Below, piece by piece: positions 16,334-17,567 of a stretch of DNA of 17,567 nucleotides (its first letter is position 1; each line of letters begins with the position of its first letter). The notes beneath the pieces are model-generated. The model was not told the DNA's origin, ran no database searches, and saw only the letters and a list, made by a program, of their open reading frames with translations. The DNA is from JAJDNW01 sp039714495 (lineage in GTDB: Bacteria > Desulfobacterota > Desulfobacteria > Desulfobacterales > B30-G6), in the NCBI GenBank assembly GCA_039714495.1, contig JBDLJD010000091.1, forward strand, positions 1-17,567. The letters are read 5' to 3'. The position numbers and the translations under genes are program-made.

Positions 16334-16981
16334 ATGGTAGACCTTGCAAGTATAAAGGAAGCAGTGATTACCGGTAAAACCAAAGAGATCGGTCAACTGG
16401 TGCAAACGGCCCTGGACGCGGGAGCCGACCCTCAGAACATCATCGACAATTATCTCATCGAAGCCATGAAGGAGGTGGGTGCCCGTTTCGAAGCCAACCA
16501 AATTTTCGTCCCCGAGATGATGATCGCCGCCCGCACCATGCAGAACGGACTGATCGTGATCGAGCCGTTGATTACCGGTGACGGCATCCAGCTGGAAAAA
16601 CTGGGTACAGTGGTTATCGGCACGGTGTTGGGCGACCTGCACGACATCGGCAAAAACCTGGTCGTATTGATGCTGGAAAGCTCGGGTTTTAACGTCATCG
16701 ATATCGGTGTGAGTGTGCCGGTGGACACTTTTGTGGAAAAGGCTAAAGAGGTGAATGCCAACATCGTCGGTATCTCCAGTCTTTTGACCACCGGTGATGC
16801 AAATATGAAGACCACTGTTACAGCCTTAAAGAACAGCAGCTTGCCTGATGGGGTTAAGGTCATCTGTGGAGGGGCCGCGGTGATTGAAGAACGCGCGCTC
16901 AATCATTGGGGTGCTGACGGGTATGCCCAGGATGCAGCCAGTGCCGGCAGGATTATTAGAGATCTATTATGCATAGATTAA
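16334..16981 (+). CDS. Corrinoid (B12-binding) methyltransferase carrier protein
   Basis: A 215-residue corrinoid protein of the MtaC/MtbC/MttC and MetH-type fold that carries a methyl group on cobalamin between two methyltransferases. The N-terminal helical cap domain spans about 1-90 (for example FEANQIFVPEMMIAARTM). The Rossmann-like B12 domain follows with the base-off/His-on motif DLHDIG (101-106; His103 is the lower cobalt ligand), GISSLLTTG (146-154, holding the SxL motif) and CGGAAV (178-183). All cobalamin-contacting motifs are intact and the length is typical. AAGGAG at 16321-16326 supports ATG 16334. The adjacent UroD-like protein is its likely partner. The second methyltransferase expected in such systems is not in this window. 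No cobalamin riboswitch was seen upstream. Confidence 0.94.
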   Translation: MVDLASIKEAVITGKTKEIGQLVQTALDAGADPQNIIDNYLIEAMKEVGARFEANQIFVPEMMIAARTMQNGLIVIEPLITGDGIQLEKLGTVVIGTVLGDLHDIGKNLVVLMLESSGFNVIDIGVSVPVDTFVEKAKEVNANIVGISSLLTTGDANMKTTVTALKNSSLPDGVKVICGGAAVIEERALNHWGADGYAQDAASAGRIIRDLLCID

Positions 16982-17087
16982 CCGATCTGCCAAAACTATT
17001 GCAATTGTAACCATGAAGGCGGCTGTTAAAAAGCTGGAATCGGTCATGAGATGGCAAATTTAAAGAAACGACTATACAATTAAAGCT

Positions 17088-17180
17088 AGTGAAGCTCTTT
17101 TTGCAGCGATTCTTTATCAGATAACCTCCTTTCACCCACATCTATGTGTTACGTCCCTGTCCTGTAATAGGGGCTTCACT
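17088..17180 (+). repeat. Inverted pair closing a ~93 nt structure
   Basis: AGTGAAGCTCT (17088-17098) pairs with GGGGCTTCACT (17170-17180) over 11 positions with two G-U pairs, and is followed by TTTTCTTTT. It could be a large terminator for the corrinoid cluster or an element remnant. The right arm overlaps a 19 bp sequence (17161-17179) that recurs 16 of 19 at 17421-17439, at the end of the apparent insertion element. Confidence 0.4.
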
Positions 17181-17248
17181 TTTTCTTTTCACTTTCCGAA
17201 CGTAAAAAGATTAAAAAAAAGAAATGGCAACGTCTTTTTTTATTTAAA

Positions 17249-17262
17249 GTTCGCATACGAAC
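17249..17262. promoter_or_regulatory. Palindrome upstream of the oxidoreductase start
   Basis: GTTCG-CATA-CGAAC is a perfect 5 bp inverted repeat with a 4 nt spacer, ending ten bases before the Shine-Dalgarno sequence. It could be a repressor site or a small mRNA hairpin. There is no evidence for either beyond the symmetry and position. Confidence 0.35.
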
Positions 17263-17286
17263 AAAACAATCAAGGAGGTAATCAGC

Positions 17287-17415
17287 ATGGCGCAATGGAA
17301 AAAAACAACCTGTGTACTGTGAGGGAACATATGCGGACTGGAAGTCAGCATCGAGGACAACCGTATAACTAAAGTCAAAGGGGACAAGGACAATCCTCGC
17401 AGCGAAGGCTACCTC
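17287..17415 (+). pseudogene. Molybdopterin oxidoreductase N-terminus with in-frame UGA (Sec), interrupted
   Basis: The first 43 codons of a molybdopterin oxidoreductase (formate dehydrogenase/nitrate reductase-like superfamily), with a strong ribosome-binding site AAGGAGGT at 17272-17279. The translation begins MAQWKKTTCVL, then UGA as codon 12, then GNICGLEVSIEDNRITKVKG and KDNPRSEGYL. It matches the N-terminal [4Fe-4S] domain of the family, C-x2-C-x3-C-x26/27-C, with UGA in the place of the second cysteine (Cys9, UGA12, Cys16). Homology continues unbroken after the UGA, and a SECIS-like hairpin follows it, so readthrough as selenocysteine is the favoured reading. Homology ends after Leu43, just before the expected fourth cysteine, where unrelated DNA starts. 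No frame of that DNA restores the family pattern. The gene appears to be interrupted by an insertion element. The rest may lie beyond the window. Confidence 0.7.
17331..17351 (+). promoter_or_regulatory. Candidate bacterial SECIS hairpin
   Basis: AUGC-G-GAC (17331-17338) pairs with GUC-A-GCAU (17344-17351): seven Watson-Crick pairs with one internal G-A mismatch and a UGGAA apical loop (17339-17343). Sixteen bases separate the UGA (17320-17322) from the loop, and a G is among the first two loop bases. Both features fit published rules for bacterial SECIS elements bound by SelB. The pairing was done by eye and no folding energy was computed. Confidence 0.6.
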
Positions 17416-17567
17416 CTATTCCTGTCAAGGGGGCTTCACAATACTCATTTGCCTCTATTTTTGATTCTTCTTTTGAAATGATTGACGCTTGAAGCCTTCA
17501 ATCTATCACCTTGCTGTGAATCGAAGATTATCACAAGTTTGACAGTTTCATTAGACAAAAGACTTTG
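17416..17567. mobile_element. Probable insertion element end, truncated by window edge
   Basis: Begins where oxidoreductase homology stops (junction about 17413-17420) and runs off the window. Support: a sudden loss of coding homology, a minus-strand frame ending about 25-30 bp inside the junction (the usual distance between a transposase stop and an IS terminus), and a terminal-like sequence CCTGTCAAGGGGGCTTCAC (17421-17439) with a near copy at 17161-17179. The family, the other end and any target duplication cannot be seen. Confidence 0.5.
17445..17567 (-). CDS. C-terminus of an unidentified, possibly transposase, protein (partial)
   Basis: Minus-strand frame open from the window edge for 40 codons to a TGA at 17447-17445. 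The translation contains LVIIFDSQQGDRLKASSVNH and ends FKRRIKNRGK, a basic tail. I do not recognise a specific family. Its position just inside the apparent element border, pointing outward, suggests the last residues of a transposase. It could also be an ordinary gene 3' end if the junction is a rearrangement rather than an insertion. Confidence 0.4.
   Translation of the reverse strand, partial: QSLLSNETVKLVIIFDSQQGDRLKASSVNHFKRRIKNRGK

Larger units (their letters stand above)
16982..17286. other. Structured non-coding region before the oxidoreductase gene
   Basis: About 305 bp with no recognised gene but several complementary segments: an 11 bp inverted pair at 17088-17180, a small CACAT-CT-ATGTG hairpin at 17137-17148, an A/T hairpin around 17213-17241, and the palindrome at 17249-17262. 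The right end carries the Shine-Dalgarno AAGGAGGT at 17272-17279, seven bases before the oxidoreductase ATG. CGAAC at 17197-17201 could pair with GTTCG at 17249-17253, in competition with the local palindrome, so alternative folds of an mRNA leader are possible. Confidence 0.4.

Noticed and set aside
17320..17322. UGA as a plain nonsense mutation in a dead gene
   Set aside because: Not fully excluded, because the gene is already interrupted. It is disfavoured because a hairpin with suitable loop and spacing follows and the surrounding frame shows no other damage up to codon 43.
1..17567. CRISPR array, tRNA or rRNA genes, cobalamin riboswitch
   Set aside because: No regularly spaced repeats, no cloverleaf or rRNA-like stretch, and no B12-box-like sequence were seen in the gaps by eye.

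Overview
The window looks like a chromosomal segment from an anaerobic deltaproteobacterium of the Desulfobacterales type (Desulfobacterota). This is inferred from the gene set: a long PPi-type phosphofructokinase, corrinoid methyl-transfer proteins beside acyl-CoA enzymes, an apparent selenocysteine (Sec) codon in a molybdopterin oxidoreductase, and repeat-rich intergenic DNA. No rRNA, tRNA or CRISPR array was seen.

Layout. (1) 19-3879, minus strand: a class III PLP aminotransferase and a 697-residue PPi-dependent 6-phosphofructokinase, separated by about 500 bp of decayed intergenic repeats. (2) 4305-7042, plus strand: a polar amino acid ABC importer in the order binding protein, permease, ATPase. 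A strong hairpin follows the binding-protein gene, and the permease carries an extra extracytoplasmic domain between its first two membrane segments. (3) 7450-12457, plus strand: smc and ftsY, the chromosome-organising ATPase and the SRP receptor GTPase. (4) 12685-16981, plus strand: acyl-CoA ligase, a crotonase-fold protein lacking both catalytic glutamates, a UroD-superfamily methyltransferase-like protein and a corrinoid (B12-binding) protein. This looks like an uncharacterised anaerobic pathway that couples CoA activation to corrinoid methyl transfer. (5) 16982-17567: a 305 bp structured non-coding region, then the N-terminus of a molybdopterin oxidoreductase whose cluster motif reads C-x2-UGA-x3-C. 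The UGA is followed at the right distance by a SECIS-like hairpin. The gene breaks off exactly before its expected fourth cluster cysteine, at what looks like the end of an insertion element whose own gene enters from the right edge on the minus strand.

The importer supplies amino acids, and Pfp works in glycolysis/gluconeogenesis with PPi. SMC and FtsY are housekeeping genes and probably unrelated to their neighbours. The accessory part is the right-hand third, where the CoA ligase, crotonase, UroD-like and corrinoid proteins are co-oriented, each with a good Shine-Dalgarno sequence. The broken Sec-type oxidoreductase may once have been the redox partner of that pathway.

The most interesting signal is the in-frame UGA at 17320-17322. 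It suggests selenocysteine in place of an iron-sulfur cluster ligand, in a gene now interrupted by a mobile element. Two copies of a roughly 100 bp intergenic repeat (near 1311-1416 and 7073-7170) also mark this genome.
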